A DNA stretch of 64,000 nucleotides from RPQJ01 sp963746325 (lineage in GTDB: Bacteria; Pseudomonadota; Gammaproteobacteria; Steroidobacterales; Steroidobacteraceae): assembly GCA_963746325.1 (NCBI GenBank), contig CAVVBC010000005.1, positions 310,001-374,000 on the forward strand, in the 5' to 3' direction. The position numbers were made by a program, and so were the translations under genes. This document shows positions 45,423 to 54,426 of this stretch, piece by piece (within the stretch, counting starts at the first letter, position 1; each line of letters starts with the position of its first letter). The notes beneath the pieces are model-generated. The model did no database searches, was not told where the DNA came from, and was given only the letters and a program-made list of their open reading frames with translations.

Positions 45423-45848
45423 ATGGACGACCTGGACCGCCAACTGGTGGGACTGCTGCGCACCAACGCCCGCATGCCGGCCGCAACCATTGCCCGCACG
45501 CTGCGCGTCGCGCGCGGCACGGTGCAGAACCGCATCGCCAGGCTCGAACACGAAGGCGTCATCGCCGGCTACACCGTCCGGCTCGCGGCGGCGGCCGATG
45601 ACGGGCGCCGGGTCACCGCGCTCATGCTGATCGCGGTCGAGGGCAACAATGTCGAAAAGGTGTTGCGGTCGCTGCGCGGCGACCCCGCCGTCTCCACGCT
45701 GCACACCACCAACGGCCGCTGGGACATGGTGGCGGAACTGCGGGCCGATACGCTCGAGGACTTCGACCGCGTGCTGAGCCGCATCCGCCGCATCGAGGGC
45801 GTCGCCAACTCCGAAACCAGCCTGCTGCTCTCCACCCACAAGTACTGA
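45423..45848 (+). CDS. AsnC/Lrp-family regulator
   Basis: A 141-residue regulator with an N-terminal winged helix-turn-helix (LDRQLVGLLRTNARMPAATIARTLRVARGTVQNRI) and a C-terminal RAM/ligand domain (VSTLHTTNGRWDMVAELRADTLEDFDRVL). Such proteins bind amino acids and control catabolic genes beside them. Divergent to ornithine cyclodeaminase and arginase, it probably senses arginine or ornithine (inference). ATG 45423. Confidence 0.92.
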   Translation: MDDLDRQLVGLLRTNARMPAATIARTLRVARGTVQNRIARLEHEGVIAGYTVRLAAAADDGRRVTALMLIAVEGNNVEKVLRSLRGDPAVSTLHTTNGRWDMVAELRADTLEDFDRVLSRIRRIEGVANSETSLLLSTHKY

Positions 45849-45903
45849 CCGCGGCTGGCGGTATCATGCGATCCCGCGCCGCCTCCAGGTCCCCGGAGAA
45901 CCC

Positions 45904-46593
45904 GTGTACGAACTCTTCATCGGCAACAAGAACTACTCGTCGTGGTCGCTGCGGCCCTGGGTGCTGCTGCGCGCCCGCGCCATCCCGTTCGTCGAGCACA
46001 TGCGGCCGTTCGCACGCGGCTCCAACTTCGAGGCGTTCCGGGCCTTCTCGCCGTCGGGCAAGGTGCCCTGCCTGCGCGACGGCGAGACCGTCGTGTGGGA
46101 CTCGCTCGGCATCAGCGAATTCCTCGCCGAGCGCCATCCGGGCCTGTGGCCCGCTGCCGCCGCGGCCCGCACCTGGGCGCGTTGCGCGGCGGCCGAGATG
46201 CACTCGGGCTTCGCCACGCTGCGCAACGTCTGCACGATGAACGTCGGCCTGCGGGTGCAACTGCACGCCCAACCGCCCGCGCTGCTCGCCGACATCGGCC
46301 GCATCGACGAACTCTGGAGCGAAGGCCTCGCGCGCTTCGGCGGGCCGTTCCTGGCCGGCACGGACTTCACGGTGGTCGACGCCTTCTATTGCCCGGTGGC
46401 CTATCGCGTGCGCACCTACGGCCTGCAGTTGTCGGACGGCGCCGCCGCCTACGCACAGCGACTGCTCGAGCTGCCCGCCATGCGCGAATGGGAAACCGCG
46501 GCCCTCGCGGAGACCTGGCGCGAAGTCGACCATGAGGCAGAGGCCCTGCAGGTCGGCGTAGTCACCGCCGACCATCGTGCGCCCGCCGCATGA
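45904..46593 (+). CDS. Glutathione S-transferase
   Basis: A 229-residue GST. The N-terminal thioredoxin-like domain is ELFIGNKNYSSWSLRPWVLL with catalytic Ser/Tyr near residues 11-14, then FSPSGKVPCLRDGETVVWDSLGISEFLAERHP (glutathione site with cis-Pro and Asp-Ser). A helical C-terminal domain ends with the N-capping motif FLAGTDFTVVDAFYCPV. The substrate is unknown. GTG 45904. It overlaps slyX (ATGA). Confidence 0.92.
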   Translation: MYELFIGNKNYSSWSLRPWVLLRARAIPFVEHMRPFARGSNFEAFRAFSPSGKVPCLRDGETVVWDSLGISEFLAERHPGLWPAAAAARTWARCAAAEMHSGFATLRNVCTMNVGLRVQLHAQPPALLADIGRIDELWSEGLARFGGPFLAGTDFTVVDAFYCPVAYRVRTYGLQLSDGAAAYAQRLLELPAMREWETAALAETWREVDHEAEALQVGVVTADHRAPAA

Positions 46594-46790
46594 CCGAACG
46601 CATCGAGGCGCTGGAGTTCAAGGTGGCGCATCTCGAGCGCGCGCTGCAGGAACTGAGCGACGTGCTCTACCGCCAGCAACGCGAGATCGATGCGCTCATG
46701 GACCGCAACCAGCAACTGCGGGAGCAGGTGCAGCAGCTCGAGGACCGCGGCGCCGAGTCCGGCGGGGTCGAGATTCCGCCCCACTACTGA
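46590..46790 (+). CDS. slyX: SlyX family protein
   Basis: A 66-residue coiled-coil protein: ERIEALEFKVAHLERALQEL, VLYRQQREIDALMDRNQQL and the conserved C-terminal PPHY. This is the typical SlyX layout and length. Function is not established. It is translationally coupled to the GST gene by a 4-bp overlap and followed after 1 bp by a membrane-protein gene. Confidence 0.93.
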   Translation: MTERIEALEFKVAHLERALQELSDVLYRQQREIDALMDRNQQLREQVQQLEDRGAESGGVEIPPHY

Positions 46791-46791
46791 C

Positions 46792-47209
46792 ATGACGACG
46801 AATCCGCTCGCGGGCGCCAAGGCCGGCTGGGTCGTCTACGCGGCACTGCTCACTTTCGCCGTGCTCGCGGGCGAGGCTGTGAACGTTTCGCGCAGTCGCG
46901 AGATCGCAGCGCTGACGCTCGCCAACTGGGTGCTCAGCGCGACGCTGCTGACGGCCGTCTGGGGCTACTGCGCTGCAGCGGCGCATCGGCAACAGGTCCT
47001 ACTGGCGCGCCGTGTTCTGGCTCGTGCTGTTCGCGAACCTGGTGATGCTGGTGCCGGTGCTGCTGAACGGTGGCGCGGTCGCCGCGTTCACCGCGGCGCT
47101 CACGCTGCTGATCGTGCCGGCCTACTTCGCCGCGTACCGCTATGCGTACCGCAGCGACGACGTGTGGGGCAGCGCCCGCCAGGGAAGCTCTGCACAGGTC
47201 CGGAAGTGA
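46792..47209 (+). CDS. Four-helix membrane protein, unknown (one frameshift, C-terminus inside repeat copy 3)
   Basis: Start ATG 46792 (MTTNPLAGAKAGWVVYAALL). The first two hydrophobic segments are in this frame up to TAVWGY. The last two (YWRAVFWLVLFANLVMLVPV and AAFTAALTLLIVPAYFAAYR) continue one base later. Removing one base near 46968-46974 gives 138 residues with four helices. The last ten residues (GSSAQVRK and stop) are read from the left arm of repeat copy 3, so the original C-terminus was probably replaced by the insertion. No known family recognised. Confidence 0.7.
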
Positions 47210-47538
47210 CGCGTTGCGTGCGCTCGATCCGGTGCCTGTCACCGAGCTTGGAAAGGCAGACACGCGCTCTGTGACAGGCACCGGATCGAGCGCTCTGGCA
47301 GCGTCGCAGGCTGGCATGTCGCAAGCGTCCGATCCGGGACCGTTCCCAGAGCGCGTGTCTGCCTTTCCAAGCTCGGGGAACGGTCCCGGGTCGGACGCGC
47401 CAGCGACGGGTCGCCGTCGCGTGTTCGACGCGCGGTGCCGAATTGGAAGCCGGCGCGGCTGACCTTGAGCGCTCGGTGACAGGCACCGGATCGAGCGCAC
47501 GCAACGCGTCACTTGTGCGGACCTGGGCAGAGCGTCCC
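47182..47538. repeat. Nested inverted-repeat element, copy 3 (best-preserved, MITE-like)
   Basis: A 357-bp copy between convergent genes. Its outer arms are inverted repeats of about 65 bp (47182-47246 against 47474-47538) with few mismatches. Hairpin 1 has a perfect 23-bp stem (47220-47242 with 47271-47293) around a 28-nt loop. Hairpin 2 has a 23-bp stem with one G/A change (47325-47347 with 47376-47398) around another 28-nt loop. The two loops are complementary over 26 nt. A third copy of the hairpin-1 stem strand lies in the right arm (47476-47498), so the left strand has two possible partners. CA precedes it and TA follows. The right edge provides the stop codon of the MOSC gene. Confidence 0.9.
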
Positions 47539-48346
47539 TAGCCGCTCGTGAGCAGCGATCCGGTCTCCAGCCACCCCGCCTGTTCCACGATGGCGTTCTG
47601 GCCGAACGTCACCCCGCGCAGGGCGTCGTCCCAGCGGTAGCTGCGCAGCGTGCGCACGGGTTCGTCGCCCGTGGCGACGCCGGTGGCCTGGTCGACCGTG
47701 GTGATCGCACAGCGCGTGCAGGGCTTCACCAGGCGCAGCTTCACCGATCCGCCCGACAGCGCAGTGAGGGTGTCTTCGGCATAGGGCACGCAGCCGTCGA
47801 TGACCACGTTCGGCCGGAAGCGATCGATGGGGATGGGCGCGGGCAAGGCGCTGGTTGAGGTCGTCCAGCGACTCGCGCGCAACCACCAGCACCGGGTAGC
47901 CGTCCGCAAACGCGGACGCACCGTCGAGACCCTGCGACCAGGCCGGATCCGTCGGCCGGCGGCGCGACTCGTCATAACGGACGAGGCGCACGTTGCGACC
48001 GAGGTGATCACCGAACCAGCTGGCCGCGGCGTCGCCTTCGTCGGTGGCGAGCAGCGTATCGCCCCAGACCGTCACCTCGGCCGCGTCGGTTCGCACCTCG
48101 CGTTCGAGCGGCACGGTGAGCCGGGGCAGGCCGGGCGCGGTGAGATGCAATGCGTCAGCGTCCAGCGCAGTCCGGACCAGCGCCAGCCGCGGCGCCTCGC
48201 GCTGCGAAAGAAACCGCCCCTGCGGCGTGACCACCATCCACTCGCGGTCGTAACGCAATCCGCGCGGCGTCACCTGCGCGCGCGGCAGCGTCGATGCCCG
48301 CGCAGGACTTCACCGGGTAGACGAACAGGGAGCCGACCTTGATCAC
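47538..48346 (-). CDS. MOSC-domain protein (YcbX-like), two frameshifts
   Basis: N-terminal MOSC-N beta-barrel (IKVGSLFVYPVKSCAGI, LRYDREWMVVTPQGRFLSQRE) and C-terminal MOSC domain (FRPNVVIDGCVPYAEDTL, RLVKPCTRCAITTVDQATG), with the conserved Cys of molybdenum-cofactor-linked proteins in CTRC. This resembles YcbX/mARC-type enzymes that reduce N-hydroxylated compounds. The three segments lie in three frames; dropping one base near 48290-48293 and 47842-47850 gives 268 residues. Its stop TAG (47538-47540) is formed at the right edge of repeat copy 3, so the native C-terminal end may have been trimmed. Confidence 0.85.
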
Positions 48347-48422
48347 GGCGCGCAGAATACCGCAGCTCGCCGCGCTGCGACCCGTTGCGCGACGCGCAGC
48401 GACGTCGTGGAAAACCCTGATA

Positions 48423-50721
48423 TCAGTCCGTGAGCGGCAAGGGCATGGGACGCCCGACCTGGTAGCCCTGCACGAAATCCACGCCCATGCGGCGCACCGA
48501 TTCGAGGGCGCTCAGGTCCTCGACCTGCTCGGCGATGACCTGGAAATTGAGCGAGCGCGCGAGCTTGATCATCGCGGTCACCATCGCCTGGTTGACGTTG
48601 TCGGAGGCGAGGTTGCGGATGAACGAGCCGTCGATCTTGAGGTAGTCGAGCGAGAGGTTCTTGAGGTTCGACAGCGAGCTCAGGCCGCGGCCGAAATCGT
48701 CGAGCGCAAACTGGCACCCCATGCCGTGCAGCACGCCGATGAAGCGGCGCGCATGCTCGATGCTGGAGATGACCGCGTTCTCGGTGACCTCGAAGCAGAT
48801 GCGCTGCGGCGCCACGCCGGTGCGATCGAGACAGTCCACGACGAACTCGAGGAAGGACGAATCGCCGAGCGTCTGGCCGGACAGGTTGATGCAGAGGCTG
48901 CGCTCGGGCGCGAGCCGGATCGCGCCGCGGGCGAGCAGCGTGAGCGACCGCTGCACCACCCAGCGATCGACGTGCGGCATCAGGCGATAGCGCTCTGCTG
49001 CGCGCATGAACTCGGCGGGTGCGATCGCAATGCCCTTGTCGTCCTTGAGCCGCAGCAGCACCTCGAGGCCGGGCCCGCCGACCTGCTGCGGCAACACGTG
49101 CATGATCGGCTGGGCGACCAGCTCGAAGCGGTCCTTTTCCTTGAGGGCCGTCTGCAGCAGCTGCAGCCACTGGATCTCGCCACGCCGGCGCGCGTCGGCT
49201 TCGTCGCGCACCGAATACACGTGCACGTGGCCGCCCTGGTTCTTCGCGACATAGCAGGACGAGTCGGCGGCGTGCAGCAGGTCTTCGATCGACGTGCTTT
49301 CGACGGTGACCTCGACCAGCCCGATGCTGACCCCGATGGAAAAGATGCGGTCGTTCCAGACGAAGCGGTGATCGGCCACCGCGCGCACGACGTCGTCGGC
49401 GATCTGGCGCGCTTTTTCGAGCGGGCAGCCCGTGAGCAGCACGCCGAACTCGTCGCCGCCGAGACGACCGACCACGTCCGAGTCACGGACCGCGTCCTTG
49501 ATGAGCGTGGCCACCTCGCGCAGCATGTTGTCGCCGACACGATGGCCGCATTCGTCATTCACGGCCTTGAAGCGGTCGAGGTCCAGGTAGCAAAGCACGT
49601 GCCGCGCGCCGCCCGCGGTCGCCGTGAGCGCTTCTTCGAGCCGGCGCTCGAACTCGCGTCGGTTGAACAGCCCGGTCATTGCGTCCCGGCTGGCTTGATA
49701 CGTCAGGGCTCGCGTGAGGCCGCGCAGGTCGGTCACGTCGCGCAGTGCGATCACCGCGCCGTCGACGTGGCCGTTTACGTCGCGCATCGGCGAGACGGTG
49801 CCCTCGATCGAACGCTCGCCATCGCCGTCCGGCGCGACCAGCACGCCGCGACGGCCCAGGTTGACGCGTGTGCCGGTGGTCAAGCGCCTGGCGCACCGGA
49901 TCGCCCGCGGCCTGCCGGTCGCCTTCGTCGACGAGCTCGATCACGTCGCCGAGCGTGCGGCCCAGGATCTCATCGGTGGGCTTGCCGATCAGTTGTTCGC
50001 CCGCCGCATTGATGTAGACGATGCGGCCATTGACGTCGGTGGTGAGCACGCTCTCGGCGAGCGAGTCGAGCGCTTCCCACGCGCTGCCATGGCTGCGCTG
50101 TGCGGGGTCCTCGGCCCGTCCGGCCGGCACCATTTCCAGGCCGGTCACGACGACCGCCGGACGGCCGTCAAGCGTGGTGCGGGCAAAGCTCAGTTCGAGC
50201 CGGTGTGAGTCGGCGGTACCGTTGGGATTGAGGTCGACTTCCAGCCGCTCCGGCGCGGGCTCACCGGCCAGGTGCCGGCGCAGGTATTCGTCCACCAGTT
50301 CGGAGTACTCGGAGCGAACCAGTTCGGCCAGCCTGCGGCCGACGAGCTTGGCCGGATTCGCCACGCCGCAGAGTTCGGCAAAGCGGGCATTGGCCAGTTC
50401 GATGCCGTCGCGTTCGACCAGCACGGCCTCGTGCATCGTGCCGAGCAGGCGGCGATACATGCTTTCACGCTCGTCGCGCGCCGTGCTCTGCTCCTGCAGC
50501 CGCTCGATCAGGCGATCGACGCCCTCCGCGATCTCGCTGGCGCTGCCTGCCGCGGCGTGGGGGGCGAGTCGCTCGGCGAGGTCGCCGCTCTGGGCCACGG
50601 CCAGGACGCGTTCGCCGAGTTCGCGCAGCCGGCGGATTTCACGAGCGCGCTGCGCCAGGGCAACCGCCAGCACGACTGCTACGGCACCCAGCAGGATCAG
50701 CGCAAGCGTCACGACGGTCAT
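48423..50721 (-). CDS. PAS-GGDEF-EAL membrane protein (one frameshift)
   Basis: Cyclic-di-GMP turnover protein of 765 residues once one base near 49879-49884 is removed. Order: one N-terminal membrane helix (VVTLALILLGAVAVVLAVAL), a HAMP/coiled region, two PAS-like domains (about 105-215 and 245-370), a GGDEF domain with RLGGDEF intact, and an EAL domain. In the EAL domain the first motif reads EVL, but NLSG, FEVTENA, DDFG, LKIDGSF and AEQVED are kept, so phosphodiesterase activity is plausible. The start at 50721 is just before the helix; an upstream extension to 50844 lacks features. No partner gene is close. Confidence 0.88.
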
Positions 50722-50960
50722 GCTCTGGACTGGCCTTGTCCTCTCGGGCTGTGCTTCCCGCAGCCCACCGAGGTCTTGTAATTGTTCTGGCTCTGCGCCC
50801 GCGGGGCGCCGCTCACGGAGCATATAGGATCGGGTCGCGCGCACTCCCCGGATTCACCATAATGCCCCGGCAGTTTCGCTTGTCGCTGCAGTGCCCAACC
50901 CTTAACCTGCGCGCGGGCCGCCACGGCCACCCGTCCACCTCTCTGCCGGAACCCAACCGT

Positions 50961-51614
50961 ATGTTCGACGTCCAGTTCGCACGCCGCCAGATGATCGAAC
51001 AGCAGGTGCGCGCCTGGGAGGTGCTCGACCTCAAGGTGCTGGATGCCCTGGGCCAGGTGCCGCGCGAGGAATACGTCCCGGCGGACTACCGCGAGCTCGC
51101 CTTCGCCGATACCAGCGTGCCGCTCGCGCACGGCCAGTTCATGCTCGCACCGAAGCTCGAAGGCCGCATCCTGCAGTCGCTCGAGATCCAGCCGCATGAG
51201 CATGCCCTCGAAGTCGGCACCGGCACGGGCTTCTTTGCTGCGTGCATCGGTCGGCTCGCACGCAGCGTGCGGACGATCGACCTGCATGCGGACTTCGTGG
51301 CAGCGGCCACGGCGAACCACGCGCGCCTCGGCGTCCACAACGTGACGGCCGAGACGGCCGACGGCATGCGTCTGGCCGAGCAGGAGGCCTACGACGTGAT
51401 CGCGCTGACCGGATCGCTGCCGGTGTACGACGCCCGCTTCGAGCGCGCGCTGAAGGTGGGCGGACGGCTGTTCGTCTGTGTCGGCGCGGGTCCGCTGCTG
51501 GAGGCGTGGCGCATCACTCGCACGGGCGCTGCGGATTTCGCTCGCGAAAGCCTGTTCGAGGCAGGCATGGTGCCGCTGGTGCACGCGCCGGAACCTCCCC
51601 GATTCGTTTTCTGA
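50961..51614 (+). CDS. Protein-L-isoaspartate O-methyltransferase family protein
   Basis: A 217-residue SAM methyltransferase of the PCMT family: ARRQMIEQQVRAWEVLDLKVLDAL, VPREEYVP and motif I HALEVGTGTGFFAACIG. PCMT repairs isoaspartyl residues, but the version beside tolC in Gammaproteobacteria is a divergent paralogue often named only by family. ATG 50961. The 239-bp gap to the divergent GGDEF-EAL gene holds no other gene. tolC follows 100 bp downstream. Confidence 0.88.
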   Translation: MFDVQFARRQMIEQQVRAWEVLDLKVLDALGQVPREEYVPADYRELAFADTSVPLAHGQFMLAPKLEGRILQSLEIQPHEHALEVGTGTGFFAACIGRLARSVRTIDLHADFVAAATANHARLGVHNVTAETADGMRLAEQEAYDVIALTGSLPVYDARFERALKVGGRLFVCVGAGPLLEAWRITRTGAADFARESLFEAGMVPLVHAPEPPRFVF

Positions 51615-51655
51615 ATCTGGGCGACCGGGGGGCTAGCCAACGGCCCCTCAGGTGA

Positions 51656-51676
51656 TATAGTCTAGTACAACACTAG
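51656..51676 (+). promoter_or_regulatory. Putative tolC -10 element and operator palindrome
   Basis: TATAGT at 51656-51661 is followed at once by the inverted repeat CTAGT-ACAAC-ACTAG (51662-51676), 39 bp before the tolC start. A half-site repeat directly on the transcription start is what a repressor site would look like; no regulator gene is near. Confidence 0.35.
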
Positions 51677-51714
51677 TTGACCAATTGCGCGGCCCGAACC
51701 GCCACGGTGGACGC

Positions 51715-53154
51715 ATGACGACCAAATCCTTCCTGCTCGGCTGCAGCATCGCGGCCGCCCTCGTGACGGCGGCTCCCGTTCGCGCCGAGAACCTGATCGA
51801 GGTGTACCTGGACGCGGTCCGGGGCGACCCGCTGGTGCGCGAGGCCGAGGCCCGCCGTGACGCGGCCCTCGAGGCCAAGCCACAGGCGCGCGGCGCATTG
51901 CTGCCCCAGGTCAACGTGAACGGCCAGTACGCGACGCGCGACTCGGATGGCGAGAACGTCTTCAACCAGCTGGTTGATCCGGACAACGATCCAAGCACCG
52001 ACAACTCGGTGATCGTGCCGTTGCGCAGCACGCAGACCAGCGACGCGGATTTCTGGAACTACCAGGCCGAGATCACCCAGTCGCTCTTCAGCTGGGAACA
52101 GTGGCAGGCGCTGAAGCGCGCCGACGCGAGCGTGGCCGTGGCCGAGGCGACGTACCGCGCCGCGCAGCAGAACCTGCTGGTGCGCGTGAGCCAGGCCTAT
52201 TTCGACGTGCTGGCTGCCGAAGACACGCTGGGCGCGGCCGAGGCGACTCTCGAGGCCCTCACCCGCCAGCTCGAGCAGGCCGAGAAGCGTTTCGAGGTGG
52301 GGCTCATCGCCGTCACCGACGTGCAGGAAGCGCGCGCGGCGCACGACAACGCGCGGGCAGGCGTCATTGCCGCGAAGCGCGCGGTGGCAAGCGCCCAGGA
52401 AGTGCTGCGAGAACTCACCGACAAGGACTACCAATCGTTGACTAAGCCGGCCGAGGCCATGCCGCTCGACAAGCCCGACCCTGCCGACGAGCAGGCCTGG
52501 GTCGACCTCGCGCTCAAGGACAACCTCGACGTGATTGCCGCGCGGCTGAACAGCGACGTCGCGAGCCGCGACGTGAAGATCGCGCAGGGCGGCCACTTTC
52601 CCACGCTCGAGCTGTTTGCGAACCGCACCGAATACGATTCGAAAGCGACGCAGACCAACAACGGCCTCACGGGACCGGCAGATTCCAACCAGACGGAGGA
52701 TACGATCGGCGTGCAGGTCGTGATTCCGATCTATTCCGGCGGCGCGACCCAGTCGCGCGTGCGCGAACAGGTGCACCTGCACCGGGCTGCCCGCGAAAGG
52801 CTCGAGGGCGCGATGCGTTCGGCCGAGCGCGAAACGCGCGATGCCTACCTGGGCGTCATTGCCGAGAAGGCGCGCGTGCAGGCGCTGCAGCAGGCGGTGA
52901 AGTCGAGCCAGACCGCGCTCGAAGCGACCGAAGCCGGCTTTGAAGTGGGCACCCGCACGACCGTCGACGTGCTCGATGCGCGTCGCCGCCTGTTCGAGGC
53001 GCAGCGCGACTTCGCTCGCAGCCGCTACGACTACCTGATCAACATCGTGCGGCTCGAATCCGCCTCTGGCGGCCTGAAGCAGGAAGACCTCGCGGCGATC
53101 AACGGCTACCTGACGCTGCCGCTGACGCTGCCGGTGGTGCGGCCGAAGCCCTGA
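51715..53154 (+). CDS. tolC: TolC family outer membrane efflux protein
   Basis: A 479-residue outer-membrane channel of type I secretion and tripartite efflux. Signal peptide LLGCSIAAALVTAAPVRA, then two homologous halves of coiled-coil hairpins and beta strands: NLIEVYLDAVRGDPLVREAEA, LFSWEQWQALKRADA, VGLIAVTDVQEARAAHD for the first; NLDVIAARLNSDVASRDVKIA, IPIYSGGATQSRVREQ, VGTRTTVDVLDARRRLFEAQRD for the second. ATG 51715 lies directly before the signal peptide. The pcm-tolC-waaA order is common in Gammaproteobacteria. It ends 1 bp from the convergent waaA stop. Confidence 0.94.
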   Translation: MTTKSFLLGCSIAAALVTAAPVRAENLIEVYLDAVRGDPLVREAEARRDAALEAKPQARGALLPQVNVNGQYATRDSDGENVFNQLVDPDNDPSTDNSVIVPLRSTQTSDADFWNYQAEITQSLFSWEQWQALKRADASVAVAEATYRAAQQNLLVRVSQAYFDVLAAEDTLGAAEATLEALTRQLEQAEKRFEVGLIAVTDVQEARAAHDNARAGVIAAKRAVASAQEVLRELTDKDYQSLTKPAEAMPLDKPDPADEQAWVDLALKDNLDVIAARLNSDVASRDVKIAQGGHFPTLELFANRTEYDSKATQTNNGLTGPADSNQTEDTIGVQVVIPIYSGGATQSRVREQVHLHRAARERLEGAMRSAERETRDAYLGVIAEKARVQALQQAVKSSQTALEATEAGFEVGTRTTVDVLDARRRLFEAQRDFARSRYDYLINIVRLESASGGLKQEDLAAINGYLTLPLTLPVVRPKP

Positions 53155-53155
53155 G

Positions 53156-54421
53156 TTACGGGCCGAGCAGCGGGTCGATCATCGCCACCAGGCGGTCGAC
53201 CGCTCCACGGCTCGCGGCCACCGCCTCCTGCCCCCGCGCGCCCGCGGCGCGGGCCTGCGCCGGGTCACCGATCCATTCGAGCAACTGGGCGGCAAGCGGG
53301 TCCGCGTCGCGCACGATGCGCAGGGCGCCCGCCTGCGCCAGCAGGTCCGCACTGTCCTGCGAGTTCTGGGTGTACGGACCCGACAGCAGCGGCAACCCCA
53401 GCACTGCAGGCTCCAGCAGGCTGTGGCCGCCGACCGGCACCAGGCTGCCCGCCACGAAGGCGACGTCGGCTGCGGCGTAGAACATCTGCAATTCACCGAG
53501 CGTATCGACCAGCAGCACCGCATCACCCGCGGCAGGCAGCGCGCCAGCGCTGCGCTGTGCAAACGTTACTGCGCGCTGCCGCAGCAGCGACCGCACCTCG
53601 TCGAAGCGCTGGGGATGGCGCGGCACCAGCAACAGCAGCGCTTCGGGGTACCGCGCCCGCACCGCTTCATGCGCCGCCAGCGCGGCCTCCTCCTCGCCCG
53701 CGTGCGTGCTGCCCGCGATCCACACCGGCCGCTCGCTGCCCCACTGCCGGCGCAGTTCGCGTCCGGCTGCGATCGTCGTCGCGGCGATCTCGAGGTCGTA
53801 CTTGATGTTGCCGGTGACCCGCACGCGGGACGGCGCGGCACCGATCGCGCGAAAACGCTCGGCATCGCCGGCCGTCTGCGCGCCCACCAGGATGTCGCGC
53901 GCGAGCGTGTCGCGGAACAAGGACGCGAGCCGCCGGTAACGTGCAACCGAACGCTCCGTGACCCGCGCGCTGCCCAGCACCAGCGGTATGCGGCGACGAC
54001 CGAGCTCGGCATACAGCGTGGGCCAGATCTCGGTTTCGAGGATGACGGCGACGCGCGGCGCGATGCGCTCGAGAAAGCGGCCGACGGACCCCGGCAAGTC
54101 GTACGGCAGGTAGCAGTGCTGCACGCCGTCCTTGAACAACGCACCGGCGCGTTGCGCGCCCGTGGCGGTCGTGGTCGTGATGACGATGGGTGTGCCCGGA
54201 TGCCGGCGGCGCAGCTCGGCGATGAGTGCAGCGGCCGCCTGCACTTCGCCCACTGAAACTGCGTGCACCCACACGCCACCCGTCTGCGCCGGACGCTGGA
54301 CGAATCCCAGGCGCTGGCGCAGACGGCCACGCTGACCGGGATCGCGCCACGCCCGCCAGGCGTCATGCACGATCACCAGCGGCGCGAGCAGGTACACCAG
54401 CAGCACGTACAGCAGGCGCAT
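53156..54421 (-). CDS. waaA: 3-deoxy-D-manno-octulosonic acid transferase
   Basis: A 421-residue Kdo transferase, adding Kdo to lipid A precursor at the inner membrane. Family marks: one N-terminal anchor (LLYVLLVYLLAPLVIVHDAW), GGVWVHAVSVGEVQAAAALI, VITTTTATGAQRAG, YLPYDLPGSVGRFL, LETEIWPTLYAELGRR and GGHSLLEPAVLGLPLLSGP. The upstream frame is open past 54421, but that region is the kdkA gene in another frame. kdkA ends 5 bp before this start, so Kdo transfer and phosphorylation are co-expressed. Confidence 0.94.
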   Translation of the reverse strand: MRLLYVLLVYLLAPLVIVHDAWRAWRDPGQRGRLRQRLGFVQRPAQTGGVWVHAVSVGEVQAAAALIAELRRRHPGTPIVITTTTATGAQRAGALFKDGVQHCYLPYDLPGSVGRFLERIAPRVAVILETEIWPTLYAELGRRRIPLVLGSARVTERSVARYRRLASLFRDTLARDILVGAQTAGDAERFRAIGAAPSRVRVTGNIKYDLEIAATTIAAGRELRRQWGSERPVWIAGSTHAGEEEAALAAHEAVRARYPEALLLLVPRHPQRFDEVRSLLRQRAVTFAQRSAGALPAAGDAVLLVDTLGELQMFYAAADVAFVAGSLVPVGGHSLLEPAVLGLPLLSGPYTQNSQDSADLLAQAGALRIVRDADPLAAQLLEWIGDPAQARAAGARGQEAVAASRGAVDRLVAMIDPLLGP

Positions 54422-54426
54422 GGCGC

